From assembly GCF_002257645.1 (NCBI RefSeq), contig NZ_NQMO01000002.1, positions 124,001 to 188,000 of the forward strand: a stretch of 64,000 nucleotides of DNA, read 5' to 3'. How positions within the stretch are numbered: the first letter of the stretch is position 1; every line of letters begins with the position of its first letter. A model generated the notes under the pieces. The model saw only the letters and a list, made by a program, of their open reading frames with translations. It did no database searches and was not told the origin of the DNA. Below, in pieces: positions 47,353-55,401 of this stretch. Source of the stretch: Paenibacillus sp. XY044. Lineage in GTDB: Bacteria > Bacillota > Bacilli > Paenibacillales > Paenibacillaceae. The position numbers were made by a program, and so were the translations under genes.

Positions 47353-47715
47353 CTATGCTTCCGCTTCTTCCTCGTACCACTGTTCCAGTTGGGCTTGAAG
47401 GGCTCGGATTTCAGTCAGCAGGGCGATGAGGGGATAGCTTTGTTCATCGATCGAAGCAAAGGACTGTTCCAGCGCATTAATGTAGGCAAGTCCGTCCTGA
47501 ATTTGCAGATGCTCCTGCAGCAGATCAAGCTGGTCGCATTCTGCCACGGCGAGCGGCAGTTCGGGTACGACGGAAGCCGTCAATTTGTCTATTTCCTTAT
47601 TCAGGCGCAGGTTCAGCGCGCTGAGCTGGTAGGCGTAATCGGCGGGCATTTCCACAAAAAAGAGGTCGGCATTTTTCTGTAAAATTACATATCTCATCTT
47701 CGGCATAAGGCGCAA
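47353..47715 (-). CDS. Hypothetical 120-residue protein
   Basis: Starts at a TTG with GGAGGGA five bases before it; ATG codons follow at positions 4 and 7. The sequence (MRYVILQKNADLFFVEMPADYAYQLSALNLRLNKEIDKL, LLQEHLQIQDGLAYINALEQSFASIDEQSYPLIALLTEI in outline) is mainly amphipathic helix, ending in an acidic QWYEEEAEA. Soluble, no cysteine pair of note. No family recognised. Confidence 0.65.
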   Translation of the reverse strand: MRLMPKMRYVILQKNADLFFVEMPADYAYQLSALNLRLNKEIDKLTASVVPELPLAVAECDQLDLLQEHLQIQDGLAYINALEQSFASIDEQSYPLIALLTEIRALQAQLEQWYEEEAEA

Positions 47716-47836
47716 AAATCTCCCTCCATAACATTCTACTTGTCAGTGTAGCGTATGGGGAAGTTATAATTCAAGAGAATGTTTCTTTCGGGACAACCAC
47801 CCCGAAGACCGTCAAATTCAGTCAGAGGAGGACCCC

Positions 47837-48325
47837 ATGGACGTCATGAGCAATGAAGAGCTGCAAGCTTGGGTGGAGCGGATTTCGAAGGAGAGCTTCG
47901 GCTTGCCCTTCAGGCACCAGGCCACGTTCAACCGGCGATTGTCCACAACAGGCGGGCGCTATTTTATGAAAAGCCATCATATTGAGATCAATCCCCATCA
48001 GCTCGAAGCGAACGGACGGGAGGAAGTGGAAAAAATCATCAAGCACGAGCTGTGCCACTACCATCTGCACCTGACGGGAAGGGGCTACAGACACCGTGAC
48101 CCGGATTTTAAAATGCTGCTGAAGCAGGTAGGGGGAAGCCGCTACTGTCAGTCGCTGCCTTCGACGCGGGAACGCAAGGTGCAGCCTTACCGATACCAGT
48201 TGGTATGCCGCCAGTGCGGGATGGTGTACCTGCGCAAACGCAAGGTCGATCCCCGTCGTTATCGGTGCGGTAAATGCGCGGGGAATCTTCGCTTGAACAA
48301 GCTTGACTCGAGTGTAAAATCATGA
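47837..48325 (+). CDS. SprT-like metalloprotease-fold protein
   Basis: A 162-residue SprT-family protein. The zinc motif HELCH (HExxH) near residue 75 is followed by HYHLHLTGRGYRHRDPDFKMLL, and the C-terminal zinc ribbon has CRQCGMVYLRKRKVDPRRYRCGKCAG. The B. subtilis homologue is YdcK, near this same alr-tex chromosomal region. CAGAGGAGGACCCC before the ATG at 47837; a second ATG is three codons in. The role is unproven. Confidence 0.92.
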   Translation: MDVMSNEELQAWVERISKESFGLPFRHQATFNRRLSTTGGRYFMKSHHIEINPHQLEANGREEVEKIIKHELCHYHLHLTGRGYRHRDPDFKMLLKQVGGSRYCQSLPSTRERKVQPYRYQLVCRQCGMVYLRKRKVDPRRYRCGKCAGNLRLNKLDSSVKS

Positions 48326-48356
48326 TAAATTATTTGGTGTTACCGTATAACAATGT

Positions 48357-48432
48357 TCCCTGATAGCTCAGTTGGTAGAGCACTCGACTGTTAATCGAGT
48401 TGTCACAGGTTCGAGTCCTGTTCGGGGAGCCA
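48357..48432 (+). tRNA. tRNA-Asn (GTT)
   Basis: A 76-base cloverleaf: acceptor TCCCTGA/TCGGGGA, D-loop AGCTCAGTTGGTAGAGC, anticodon loop CTGTTAA with GTT, T-loop GGTTCGAGTCC, CCA encoded. Confidence 0.97.
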
Positions 48433-48439
48433 GTTTCTT

Positions 48440-48528
48440 GGAGAGATACCCAAGTGGCTATAAGGGGACCCTCTGCTAAGGGGTTAGACTGCGTAAGCGG
48501 TGCGAGGGTTCGAATCCCTCTCTCTCCG
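48440..48528 (+). tRNA. tRNA-Ser (GCT)
   Basis: An 89-base class II tRNA with acceptor GGAGAGA/TCTCTCC, anticodon GCT in CTGCTAA, a long variable arm and T-loop GGTTCGAATCC. CCA is not encoded. Confidence 0.96.
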
Positions 48529-48547
48529 TTTTGAAATACTTCGTAAG

Positions 48548-48583
48548 AAAGCTCCCACCGCTTTTGCGGCTGGGGGCTTTTTG
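48548..48583 (+). terminator. Terminator after tRNA-Asn and tRNA-Ser
   Basis: AAAGCTCCCACCGC and GCGGCTGGGGGCTTTTT around TTTT. Confidence 0.85.
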
Positions 48584-48941
48584 GTGTCAAGGGATGAGGA
48601 CCCTCGGGGGAGGGTTCGTGGGAGCATAGGCTTCGGGAGGATGGGCGTCGCAGTCTCGGAAATAAGTGCACTTTTGCATCTGAATCGCGCCAAGTACGCT
48701 TTTTTAGCGTTTGTTTCCTACCCAATGCCCACTTACCTGCTCAGGTGGATATGATTTCAGTGGTGCGCCTCAGCTGCCTAAATTGCAACTAGGAACGTAG
48801 CCACTAAGTAAGCAAGCTACCATTACCCGCTTGCCAGCTTCTGAATTACTAAGCCCAGCTCTAAACAAACTAATCAAAAACACTACAAAACAAGCCCCTA
48901 TCCGTGCCGGACAGGGGCTTGTTCGTCTAAACGATCAAACT
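48584..48941. other. Non-coding stretch between tRNA genes and tlp
   Basis: About 360 bases with no supported gene; it contains the tlp terminator at 48889-48923. Confidence 0.5.
48889..48923 (-). terminator. Terminator after tlp
   Basis: AACAAGCCCCTATCC and GGACAGGGGCTTGTT around GTGC; read leftward the stem is followed by TTTGTAGTGTTTTT. Confidence 0.85.
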
Positions 48942-49151
48942 TTATTTTTCGTCCTCGTACTCTTCCCGCAGTCCTTCAATCGCTCTTTCGCGCTTGGCGT
49001 TTTTGTGCTCAAGGTTGTGGACTTCCTGTCCGGAAATTTCTTCGGCGTGTTCGGCCAAATAATCGTTGGTTTCGTTCATGTTGTCCTGTGTGTTGATAAT
49101 GGCGGCTTTGATCTTTTCCGCGTTATCAGAACGGTCATCTGGTTTAGCCAT
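48942..49151 (-). CDS. tlp: Small acid-soluble spore protein Tlp
   Basis: A 69-residue hydrophilic, highly charged protein. KPDDRSDNAEKIKAAIINTQDNMNET at the start matches the Tlp signature (NPDDRSDNVEKLQ in Bacillus), followed by HNLEHKNAKRERAIEGLREEYEDE. Tlp is a minor spore-core protein normally made in the forespore. AAGGAGACAAGATC before the ATG at 49151 sets the start. Own terminator downstream, so it is monocistronic. Confidence 0.88.
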   Translation of the reverse strand: MAKPDDRSDNAEKIKAAIINTQDNMNETNDYLAEHAEEISGQEVHNLEHKNAKRERAIEGLREEYEDEK

Positions 49152-49351
49152 GATCTTGTCTCCTTGTCTTGTGTTGATGTCATTGACGTGTATAGGATGC
49201 CAAACCTGGGATGATTTTATGCCGGGAAGAGGAGAGGGAAGGAAGCACAATCCGGCACTTTTTTTATAAAAAAATTGTATAAAGGGCTTGCCAACCTTTT
49301 TTGTTCTATGCTATACTCATTCTTGTCGTCAAGAAAGTGATGTTACGATAT

Positions 49352-49426
49352 GGCCCGTTGGTCAAGGGGTTAAGACACCTCCCTTTCACGGAGGTAACAT
49401 GGGTTCGAATCCCATACGGGTCACCA
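49352..49426 (+). tRNA. tRNA-Glu (TTC)
   Basis: A 75-base cloverleaf: acceptor GGCCCGT/ACGGGTC, anticodon TTC in CTTTCAC, T-loop GGTTCGAATCC, CCA encoded. Confidence 0.97.
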
Positions 49427-49526
49427 CTTTCATCATTGGCAACAGGGATGAGAATCCCAACCAAACACCTTCATAACAGTAGGTGTACCATCTATGCTTA
49501 TTGGCACACAGGTTGTGGGTCAGCGA

Positions 49527-49602
49527 GAGCCATTAGCTCAGTTGGTAGAGCACCTGACTTTTAATCAGGGTGTCGAAGGTTCGAGTCCTTCATGGCTCAC
49601 CA
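49527..49602 (+). tRNA. tRNA-Lys (TTT)
   Basis: A 76-base cloverleaf: acceptor GAGCCAT/ATGGCTC, D-loop AGCTCAGTTGGTAGAGC, anticodon TTT in CTTTTAA, CCA encoded. Confidence 0.97.
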
Positions 49603-49632
49603 GTTTTTAAATAGCATGTTCCCTTTAAATGT

Positions 49633-49718
49633 GCGGTAGTGGTGGAATGGCAGACACGCTATCTTGAGGGGGTAGTGGGCGTATGCCCGTGGAGGTTCGA
49701 GTCCTCTCTACCGCACCA
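49633..49718 (+). tRNA. tRNA-Leu (GAG), copy 1
   Basis: An 86-base class II tRNA: acceptor GCGGTAG/CTACCGC, anticodon GAG in CTTGAGG, variable arm GGGCGTATGCCC, CCA encoded. Nearly identical to the copy at 59450. Confidence 0.96.
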
Positions 49719-49735
49719 TAATTTAAAACAATGAC

Positions 49736-49763
49736 AATCCTTGCGAATCGGCAAGGATTTTTT
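49736..49763 (+). terminator. Terminator after the tRNA cluster
   Basis: AATCCTTGC and GCAAGGATT around a six-base loop, then TTTTT. Confidence 0.85.
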
Positions 49764-49868
49764 GTGTTATCCGCATTATCGAACCTGGGACCGGGTTGCA
49801 TGGCAAGAAGGTTTCTGGAATACTGGGAGTAATACATATTGCAAACGCTGTCAATGGAGGGGAGCATC

Positions 49869-50525
49869 GTGAAAATACTCGTATTATGCGACGATAACTG
49901 GCATCCGGCTGATGTGGTGAAGGGAGGCTTGGAGCCGCTTCGGACAAAAGGGTTCGATTTTCATTACATACTGGAAACCGATGTCGAATGGCAGGAATCG
50001 CTTGAGCGGTTGCTGACGGAATATGACTTGCTGATCCTGGCGAAATCCAATCGGGTCTCTGTGTTAAAAGAACAGCCGTGGATTACAGCGCAAACCGTCG
50101 GCCTGCTGCAGCGTTATGTCAGCGCGGGTGGCGGTCTGCTTGTTCTGCATTCCGGTACGGTGGGGTACGCGGACTTGGGGGACATGCGCCGTTTGGTTGG
50201 GGGAGGCTTTCGCCACCATCCGGAGCAGTGTTCGGTTACGGTCGAGCCAGTACAAGACACGGAGATCACCCGAGGAGTTCAAGCCTTTACGGAGAAGGAT
50301 GAGCACTATTTCGTGGATATGGCCGACCCCGGTGACGCAGAAGTATTTATGGTGACCCGGTCGGAACATGGCGAGCAGCCGGGCGGATGGACCCGAACGG
50401 AAGGCAACGGGAGGGTCTGCGTGATGACACCCGGTCACAATCTGGCGGTTTGGCTGCAGCCAACCTACCAACACCTGCTGCAGCAAGCTTTGGTATGGAC
50501 TGCATCTGCGCCGAAAGGAGAATAA
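49869..50525 (+). CDS. ThuA-domain protein
   Basis: A 218-residue ThuA/class I glutamine amidotransferase-like protein: KILVLCDDNWHPADVVKGGLEPL at the start, LLVLHSGTVGYADLGDMRRLVGGGFRHHPE near residue 95, and GRVCVMTPGHNLAVWLQPTYQHLL near the end. ThuA domains occur in sugar-oxidation pathways, often with dehydrogenases, as here. The start is a GTG at 49869, after GGAGGGGAG. Two SDR genes follow at short spacing (5 and 27 bases), forming one operon. Confidence 0.88.
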   Translation: MKILVLCDDNWHPADVVKGGLEPLRTKGFDFHYILETDVEWQESLERLLTEYDLLILAKSNRVSVLKEQPWITAQTVGLLQRYVSAGGGLLVLHSGTVGYADLGDMRRLVGGGFRHHPEQCSVTVEPVQDTEITRGVQAFTEKDEHYFVDMADPGDAEVFMVTRSEHGEQPGGWTRTEGNGRVCVMTPGHNLAVWLQPTYQHLLQQALVWTASAPKGE

Positions 50526-50530
50526 AAGTC

Positions 50531-51196
50531 ATGGACCAGGTTGTGTTGATTACGGAAGCTCATCACCCGTGGGAACGTGCACTTGTTCAGGAATTCGCCC
50601 AAAGGGGATGGTACGTCATGGCTTGCAGCCCCGTTCCTGAAGAGGGATATCAGGACATTCCTGATCCGGATAAAGTACATGCCTTCACGATGGATACTAG
50701 GTCCAAGGAATCGGTGCAAAAGGCAGTTCGGCGGATACAGGATCAGTTTGGCCGAATCGATCTGCTCGTATGCGGAACGGCGTCCAGCCGGCAAGAGGGA
50801 ACGGCCGGAATCGCCGACATGTCGGCGGACCTCGTACTGGAAGACTACCAGGCGAACACGCTCGGTCCGATTCGTGTCATTGAGGCATGCCTGCCTCTTA
50901 TGGATAACGGGCTGCAAAGAATCGCGCTGCTGTCCGATGCCCAGGGCAGTTTGGGACTGGGTCTTTCGGGCGCTGGGGCTGGATATGCGATGTCCAAGGC
51001 TGCGCTGCATATGGCTTACACCATGCTGCATGGGGATTTGAGCGGGAAGGGGTTTACGTTCCGCCTGTTTGAGCCTGGATCGGAGCTCGATGCAGAGTCT
51101 TTGGTTGAAGCGGCTGCTGCTTATTTTACCGAGTCCCGGGGGGATGAAGAGCGGATGGTTATGCTGGATTGGCGGGGCCTGGAGATTCCTTTATAA
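50531..51196 (+). CDS. Divergent SDR-family protein
   Basis: A 221-residue Rossmann protein. The nucleotide motif is unusual: VVLITEAHHPWERALVQEF replaces the standard TGxxxGIG, while the later Tyr/Lys pair YAMSKAALHMAYTML near residue 157 and the strand LLSDAQGS near 138 remain. The cofactor mode is therefore altered and activity is doubtful; it may be a partner of the intact SDR encoded next. GGAGAATAAAAGTC lies before the ATG. Middle gene of the ThuA-SDR-SDR operon. Confidence 0.85.
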   Translation: MDQVVLITEAHHPWERALVQEFAQRGWYVMACSPVPEEGYQDIPDPDKVHAFTMDTRSKESVQKAVRRIQDQFGRIDLLVCGTASSRQEGTAGIADMSADLVLEDYQANTLGPIRVIEACLPLMDNGLQRIALLSDAQGSLGLGLSGAGAGYAMSKAALHMAYTMLHGDLSGKGFTFRLFEPGSELDAESLVEAAAAYFTESRGDEERMVMLDWRGLEIPL

Positions 51197-51223
51197 CGGA
51201 CATGGGAAAGGAGGGATTGGCGG

Positions 51224-51964
51224 ATGAGCAAAAGCAATATCGCCGTTGTCACTGGCGCGGACCGAGGCCTAGGGCTTGGCATCACGAAAAGGCTGCTGGA
51301 GCTGGGCTGGGACGTTTTTGCCGGGAGTTACCTGGCGGATTGGCCGGAACTGACGGAGTTGAAGCGGCAGAAGCCGGAGCGGCTGCATGTCATTCCACTG
51401 GACGTAGCCAGCGATGAGAGCGTTCAGGCGGCCAGCCGGGCGGTTGAGAGCAAGGCCGATCGGGTGGATGTGCTGATCAATAATGCGGGGATCGCAACGC
51501 GTTATCCCAGAACGATTCACGAACAGCAGGTTGAAGAAGAACTGCTGCAAATTTACAACGTCAACGCGGTTGGGCCGATGCGGATGGCGCAGGCGTTTAT
51601 GCCGCTGCTGAGAGCGGGAACCGGAAAGCGCATGTGCTTTGTGTCTTCGGAAGCGGGGAGCCTCAATCGCAGCTTCCGGGATAACTGGTACGGATACTGC
51701 ATGTCTAAGACTGCGCTGAATCGTGGCGTCCAATGCCTTTTTGACGAACTCCGTCCTGAAGGCTTTACTTTTCGCCTGTACCATCCAGGCTGGGTCAGAT
51801 CCTATATGTCGGGTGAGCTGAATACCCACGGAGATCTGGATGCCGATGACGCGGCGAGAATGGCGGTGGCTTATTTTCTGCGGGACCGCTATGAAGGTCA
51901 AGGGATTCAAGAGGAAGACCGGCTGGTCATGAGGGACTGGTTGGGCAGGGAATGGCCTTGGTAA
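51224..51964 (+). CDS. Short-chain dehydrogenase/reductase
   Basis: A 246-residue classical SDR with VVTGADRGLGLGIT at the start, LINNAGIAT near residue 85, Ser in FVSSEAGS near 140 and the YCMSKTALN catalytic pair near 158. It shares the end plan (RLVMRDWLGREWPW here, RMVMLDWRGLEIPL in the preceding protein), so the two SDR genes look like a tandem duplication. Substrate unknown; the ThuA partner hints at an oxidised sugar. Confidence 0.9.
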   Translation: MSKSNIAVVTGADRGLGLGITKRLLELGWDVFAGSYLADWPELTELKRQKPERLHVIPLDVASDESVQAASRAVESKADRVDVLINNAGIATRYPRTIHEQQVEEELLQIYNVNAVGPMRMAQAFMPLLRAGTGKRMCFVSSEAGSLNRSFRDNWYGYCMSKTALNRGVQCLFDELRPEGFTFRLYHPGWVRSYMSGELNTHGDLDADDAARMAVAYFLRDRYEGQGIQEEDRLVMRDWLGREWPW

Positions 51965-51985
51965 GAAGTTAATACGGAAAAAAGG

Positions 51986-52066
51986 AAAAAGCGCACCTTG
52001 CGGCGCGCTGGAAGGGTCGGACCTCATAGGGTGTCCGCCCGGACGGCAGCCGGGGGTGCGCTTTTT
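51986..52066. terminator. Long hairpin between the SDR operon and the amidase gene
   Basis: AAAAAGCGCACC and GGTGCGCTTTTT close an 81-base structure; inner GTCGGAC/GTCCG stems are possible. A and T tails serve both converging genes. Confidence 0.8.
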
Positions 52067-52075
52067 GTTGTGTCC

Positions 52076-54028
52076 TTAAGGCGTCATCTGCGGAGATTCG
52101 CGGTGGTGCGTGTTCTGCTCAAAGCTGTACGCCAGTTTGATCAGCTCCGGCTCGCTGAAGGCTCTGCCGAAAAAGTCGATGCCTACCGGCAGATGGTCGC
52201 TGGTGAAGCCGGCCGGTACGGTGACCGTCGGCCAACCGGTGAAGGAGCTTAGTTTAAAGGCGTCGCCCGCCACCTGTTCCTGACCGATGTTCACCGCCGT
52301 TTTGGATGAGGTCGGGAAGATAAGAGCATCCAGATGGTTGTCCGCCATCATTTGAAGGACCGCATCCTGCACGTATTTGGTGCGGAACAGGACGATGTCC
52401 TTGTACTCCTGAGCATCCAGCGATTCGCGGTTGTTGCGGTCGATCAGGGCCTTTTCAATGGACGGGTCGTATTTGCCCGAAGCGATCAGTTCGTCCAAAG
52501 ACTTGTACGGCGTAGCGTCGCCGAGGGATTTCAGGTAATCGTTGAATTGGAACTTGAACTCCCAGGCACTCAGGCTTCCGTATTTGTTGATGAGATCGAA
52601 ATTCGGGATTTTGACGTTGTCCACCATCGTAGCCCCGGCAGCTTTCATCTCTGCGATGGCCTGGGAAACGACTGCATTGACCTGGGCGTCGTCCCCGAAA
52701 ACTTCGCGGACGATGCCGATTCGTGCTCCCTTTAGACCGTCTTTATCGAGATAATCCGTATAATCCTTCGGCACAAAGCCGACGCTCTTCGCCGTGGCGA
52801 TGTCCCTCGGATCATAACCGGCCGTCGCGTTCAATATGAAAGCAGCGTCTTCCACGGTACGGGCGATCGGTCCGCCGGTATCCTGCGTCAGGGCAAGCGG
52901 TGCGATGCCGTAGCGGCTAGACAGGCCGACTGTCGGACGAATACCGACCAGGCTGTTGAACGAGGAAGGTATCCGGATCGATCCGCCGGTGTCGGTACCC
53001 ATGCCTACAGCGGCCAGATTTGCGGCAACTGCGGCTGCGGTTCCGCCGCTGGATCCGCCAGGCACGCGGGCCAGGTCATAAGGATTCAGCGTCTGCCCGC
53101 CCAGAGAGCTGACGGTTGTATACCCAAAGGCGAATTCATGCAGATTGGCTTTACCGAGGATGATTGCTCCGGCATCGCGCAGCTCCTTAACCTGTGTGGC
53201 ATCCTCCGGAGGAATCACATCTTTTAGGCCGATATTTCCGGATGACGTCGGCATGTCGGATGTGTTGTAGTTGTCTTTGACGATCACCGGAATCCCGTGC
53301 AGCGGGCTGCGTTCCCCGTTGGCTTCGCGTTCAGCGTCCAGTTGCTTCGCCGTTTCCAGCGCTTTCTCGTTCAAGGTGATGATGCTGTTCAGCTTGGGCC
53401 CCTGATCATCGTATTTATCGATCCGGTCCAAATACTGCTGAACGAGTTCTTCGGACGTCAGCCGGCCGGTTTCCATCGCCTTTTGCATCTCCGCGATGGT
53501 CGCTTCCGTCAGCTTGAACGGCTGCAAATATTGATAAAGGCGGTAGATGATCGTGGCGGCTTCCCGGTGCGTCAGCGGCTTGCCGTACCCGAAGGTTTGG
53601 GCGGAGCTGCCCTGCATGAGACCGGCGGTAAAGACATTGGCGATGGCTTTGCTGTACAAACTGCCGCCGGCAATGTCTTGGTAGTCCGCTGAAGCAGCGT
53701 AAGGGACACGGATAACGGAGTCCAGCAGCGCGGCGGCTTTTTCGCGGGTCAATGCGCCGTTCATATTGGAACCGGAGGGGCTCACCGTCGTTCCGGCTTC
53801 TTCAGCCGCGAGTTTCATCGCTTCGGCAAACTCAGCCGCGGTAATCGGCTTGCTGCTAGCGGTAAGGGAGGTCAGAGATTTGGGCATCCAGCTCTGGGAC
53901 AGTGCGTCGGTCGTCTCACTGCTTAAAGCCGCTCCTGAAGTGTCGGGCGATGCAAAGGCCAACGTCGGGGTCAGAGATAAAGTAGAAACGAGTAAAACCG
54001 TTAATAGATTGCTCTTAAAACTCTTCAA
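52076..54028 (-). CDS. Secreted amidase-signature enzyme with S-layer homology region
   Basis: A 650-residue exported protein. Signal peptide at residues 1-26 ending AFA. Residues 55-170 contain SLH-like repeats (ITAAEFAEAMKLAAE, DIAGGSLYSKAIANVFTAGLMQG, LTHREAATIIYRLYQ). The amidase-signature domain follows: Lys in PVIVKDNYNT near 240, cis-Ser and nucleophile Ser in GGSSGGTAAAV and GTDTGGSIRIPSS near 320-345. Start chosen at the TTG at 54028, since GGAGGAG precedes it by six bases. It probably hydrolyses amides at the cell surface. Confidence 0.92.
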   Translation of the reverse strand: MKSFKSNLLTVLLVSTLSLTPTLAFASPDTSGAALSSETTDALSQSWMPKSLTSLTASSKPITAAEFAEAMKLAAEEAGTTVSPSGSNMNGALTREKAAALLDSVIRVPYAASADYQDIAGGSLYSKAIANVFTAGLMQGSSAQTFGYGKPLTHREAATIIYRLYQYLQPFKLTEATIAEMQKAMETGRLTSEELVQQYLDRIDKYDDQGPKLNSIITLNEKALETAKQLDAEREANGERSPLHGIPVIVKDNYNTSDMPTSSGNIGLKDVIPPEDATQVKELRDAGAIILGKANLHEFAFGYTTVSSLGGQTLNPYDLARVPGGSSGGTAAAVAANLAAVGMGTDTGGSIRIPSSFNSLVGIRPTVGLSSRYGIAPLALTQDTGGPIARTVEDAAFILNATAGYDPRDIATAKSVGFVPKDYTDYLDKDGLKGARIGIVREVFGDDAQVNAVVSQAIAEMKAAGATMVDNVKIPNFDLINKYGSLSAWEFKFQFNDYLKSLGDATPYKSLDELIASGKYDPSIEKALIDRNNRESLDAQEYKDIVLFRTKYVQDAVLQMMADNHLDALIFPTSSKTAVNIGQEQVAGDAFKLSSFTGWPTVTVPAGFTSDHLPVGIDFFGRAFSEPELIKLAYSFEQNTHHRESPQMTP

Positions 54029-54257
54029 GTCGTTCTCCTCCAATACAGCGTTATGTATTCTGACCTTTATGGCGGAAGGAAGGCTGCGTTTGAAGTCTCC
54101 GCGGGAGAAACTTCGCAGGATGGAGGACGAACCCGCAGAAACTGGGGATAAACGAATGCCTTCACTCCGTCATTGGAGTCTATTATATTGAAGGAGAGTT
54201 AACATGGATTGTACAAAACGGAATTCGTGTAAGGAAAGTTGACAAAGGAATACTGGA

Positions 54258-55097
54258 TTAAGATTTCCGGAGGAGCTGAACCATCCAGCGGGTCGGACAC
54301 TCGCAGCTGAATTTTTTGAATTCGTGGATAAAGTGGGCCTGGTCGTAGTAGCCGTATTCCGAAATAATGTCGTTAAAAGCCGTCCGCGACGGATGCAGCA
54401 GTCTGCCCACGGCCGATTGATATCGGATGATTTGACAAAACAGCTTGGGTGAGAGGCCGATATACGTCTCGAACAGGGAACGAAAACTCCGCGTTGAGCA
54501 GCTCATGGCTGCTGAGAGCTCGGCTATGCTGATATTGCCGTGGGAATGGAAAATAAGCCGGATGGCCCGGTAAAAGTTTTGCGGTGCCGAAGCTGCACTG
54601 CGTGCCGCGGAATGAAGAAGCTGGCGAAGGCCGCTGTGGAAAGCGGATATTCTGCGATGGAAGGAGGCGCCTTCCGCCTGGATTTGCTGCGCCCAGCAGG
54701 GCGGAATCGATAATGCGCGAGTGAGCGGCGTGGATCGGTCGGGCAATTCTTTTAACGGAATGTTTAATGTGGGAGCCAGGGAGACGGGGAGCAGCCGGAC
54801 GCCGAAGTATAACGTGCCTGGACGAAATGGCACCTCCCGGCGGCAAAGAACGCTGCCGAGGATGAAGGAATCGGAAGGGGAGCCGCCGGCAGGGAACAAA
54901 AAATCGACATGGCCCCCGGGCAGCACAGGGCAGCGTCCGGAGTGGCCAGACGGGACCGAGAATTGGTAGAACAAAACAGGCAGCGGAGTGTCGGGTGATA
55001 CGTCACGGTGCTCGGTATAATCGGTAAAGTGTTTGGCAAAACCCGGCTGAACGGGCAGAAACATCTCGAAGGCTGTGGATGCGGCCAGTATGTTCAT
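54258..55097 (-). CDS. AraC-family transcriptional regulator
   Basis: A 279-residue regulator. The N-terminal 160 residues resemble the DUF6597-type domain (YQFSVPSGHSGRCPVLPGGHVDFLFPAGG). The C-terminal AraC domain has FHSHGNISIAELSAAMSCSTRSFRSLFETYIGLSPKLFCQIIRYQ and DIISEYGYYDQAHFIHEFKKFSCECPTRW. GGGGAGAGATTAAG before the ATG. No neighbour shares its direction closely, so its targets are unknown. Confidence 0.9.
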   Translation of the reverse strand: MNILAASTAFEMFLPVQPGFAKHFTDYTEHRDVSPDTPLPVLFYQFSVPSGHSGRCPVLPGGHVDFLFPAGGSPSDSFILGSVLCRREVPFRPGTLYFGVRLLPVSLAPTLNIPLKELPDRSTPLTRALSIPPCWAQQIQAEGASFHRRISAFHSGLRQLLHSAARSAASAPQNFYRAIRLIFHSHGNISIAELSAAMSCSTRSFRSLFETYIGLSPKLFCQIIRYQSAVGRLLHPSRTAFNDIISEYGYYDQAHFIHEFKKFSCECPTRWMVQLLRKS

Positions 55098-55401
55098 CTT
55101 AATCTCTCCCCGGAATCGAAATAGAAATATGGTTTTATGATAGATAATATGACTATTTTACTCCCAGATCGATATTATTGGAAGTATATTTAACTTTTTG
55201 AGTTATATAACATGACATATATAATTCTGTTTTGATTCCTCTGTCTTAAGTTGGGGAGAGTTTGGAATAGAAACCTCAAGCGGACTCTGATGAATAGAGT
55301 GAGGAATGGGACTTGTGATTGATGACTGCTCTTGTATAAATTAAAAAGCACCCCTCTGCCAAAGCAGAGAGATGCTGAATTCGATCAGTGGCCAAGGGGC
55401 T
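55098..55401. other. AT-rich promoter region of the AraC gene
   Basis: About 300 bases, AT-rich between 55130 and 55235, holding the AraC promoter and, at its left-reading end, the MFS terminator (55343-55376). No gene seen. Confidence 0.5.
55343..55376 (-). terminator. Terminator after the MFS gene
   Basis: Read leftward: GCATCTCTCTGC pairs with GCAGAGGGGTGC, followed by TTTTTAATTT. Confidence 0.8.

Noticed and set aside
48330..48725. Minus-strand ORF containing RERDSNPRT-like text across the tRNA genes.
   Set aside because: It is the antisense of tRNA-Asn and tRNA-Ser, a well-known spurious ORF type.
49625..49867. Minus-strand ORF with ERTRTSTGIRPLPPQDS over tRNA-Leu, repeated at 59343-59633.
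   Set aside because: Antisense of the two tRNA-Leu genes; similarity is due to the tRNA, not to a protein.
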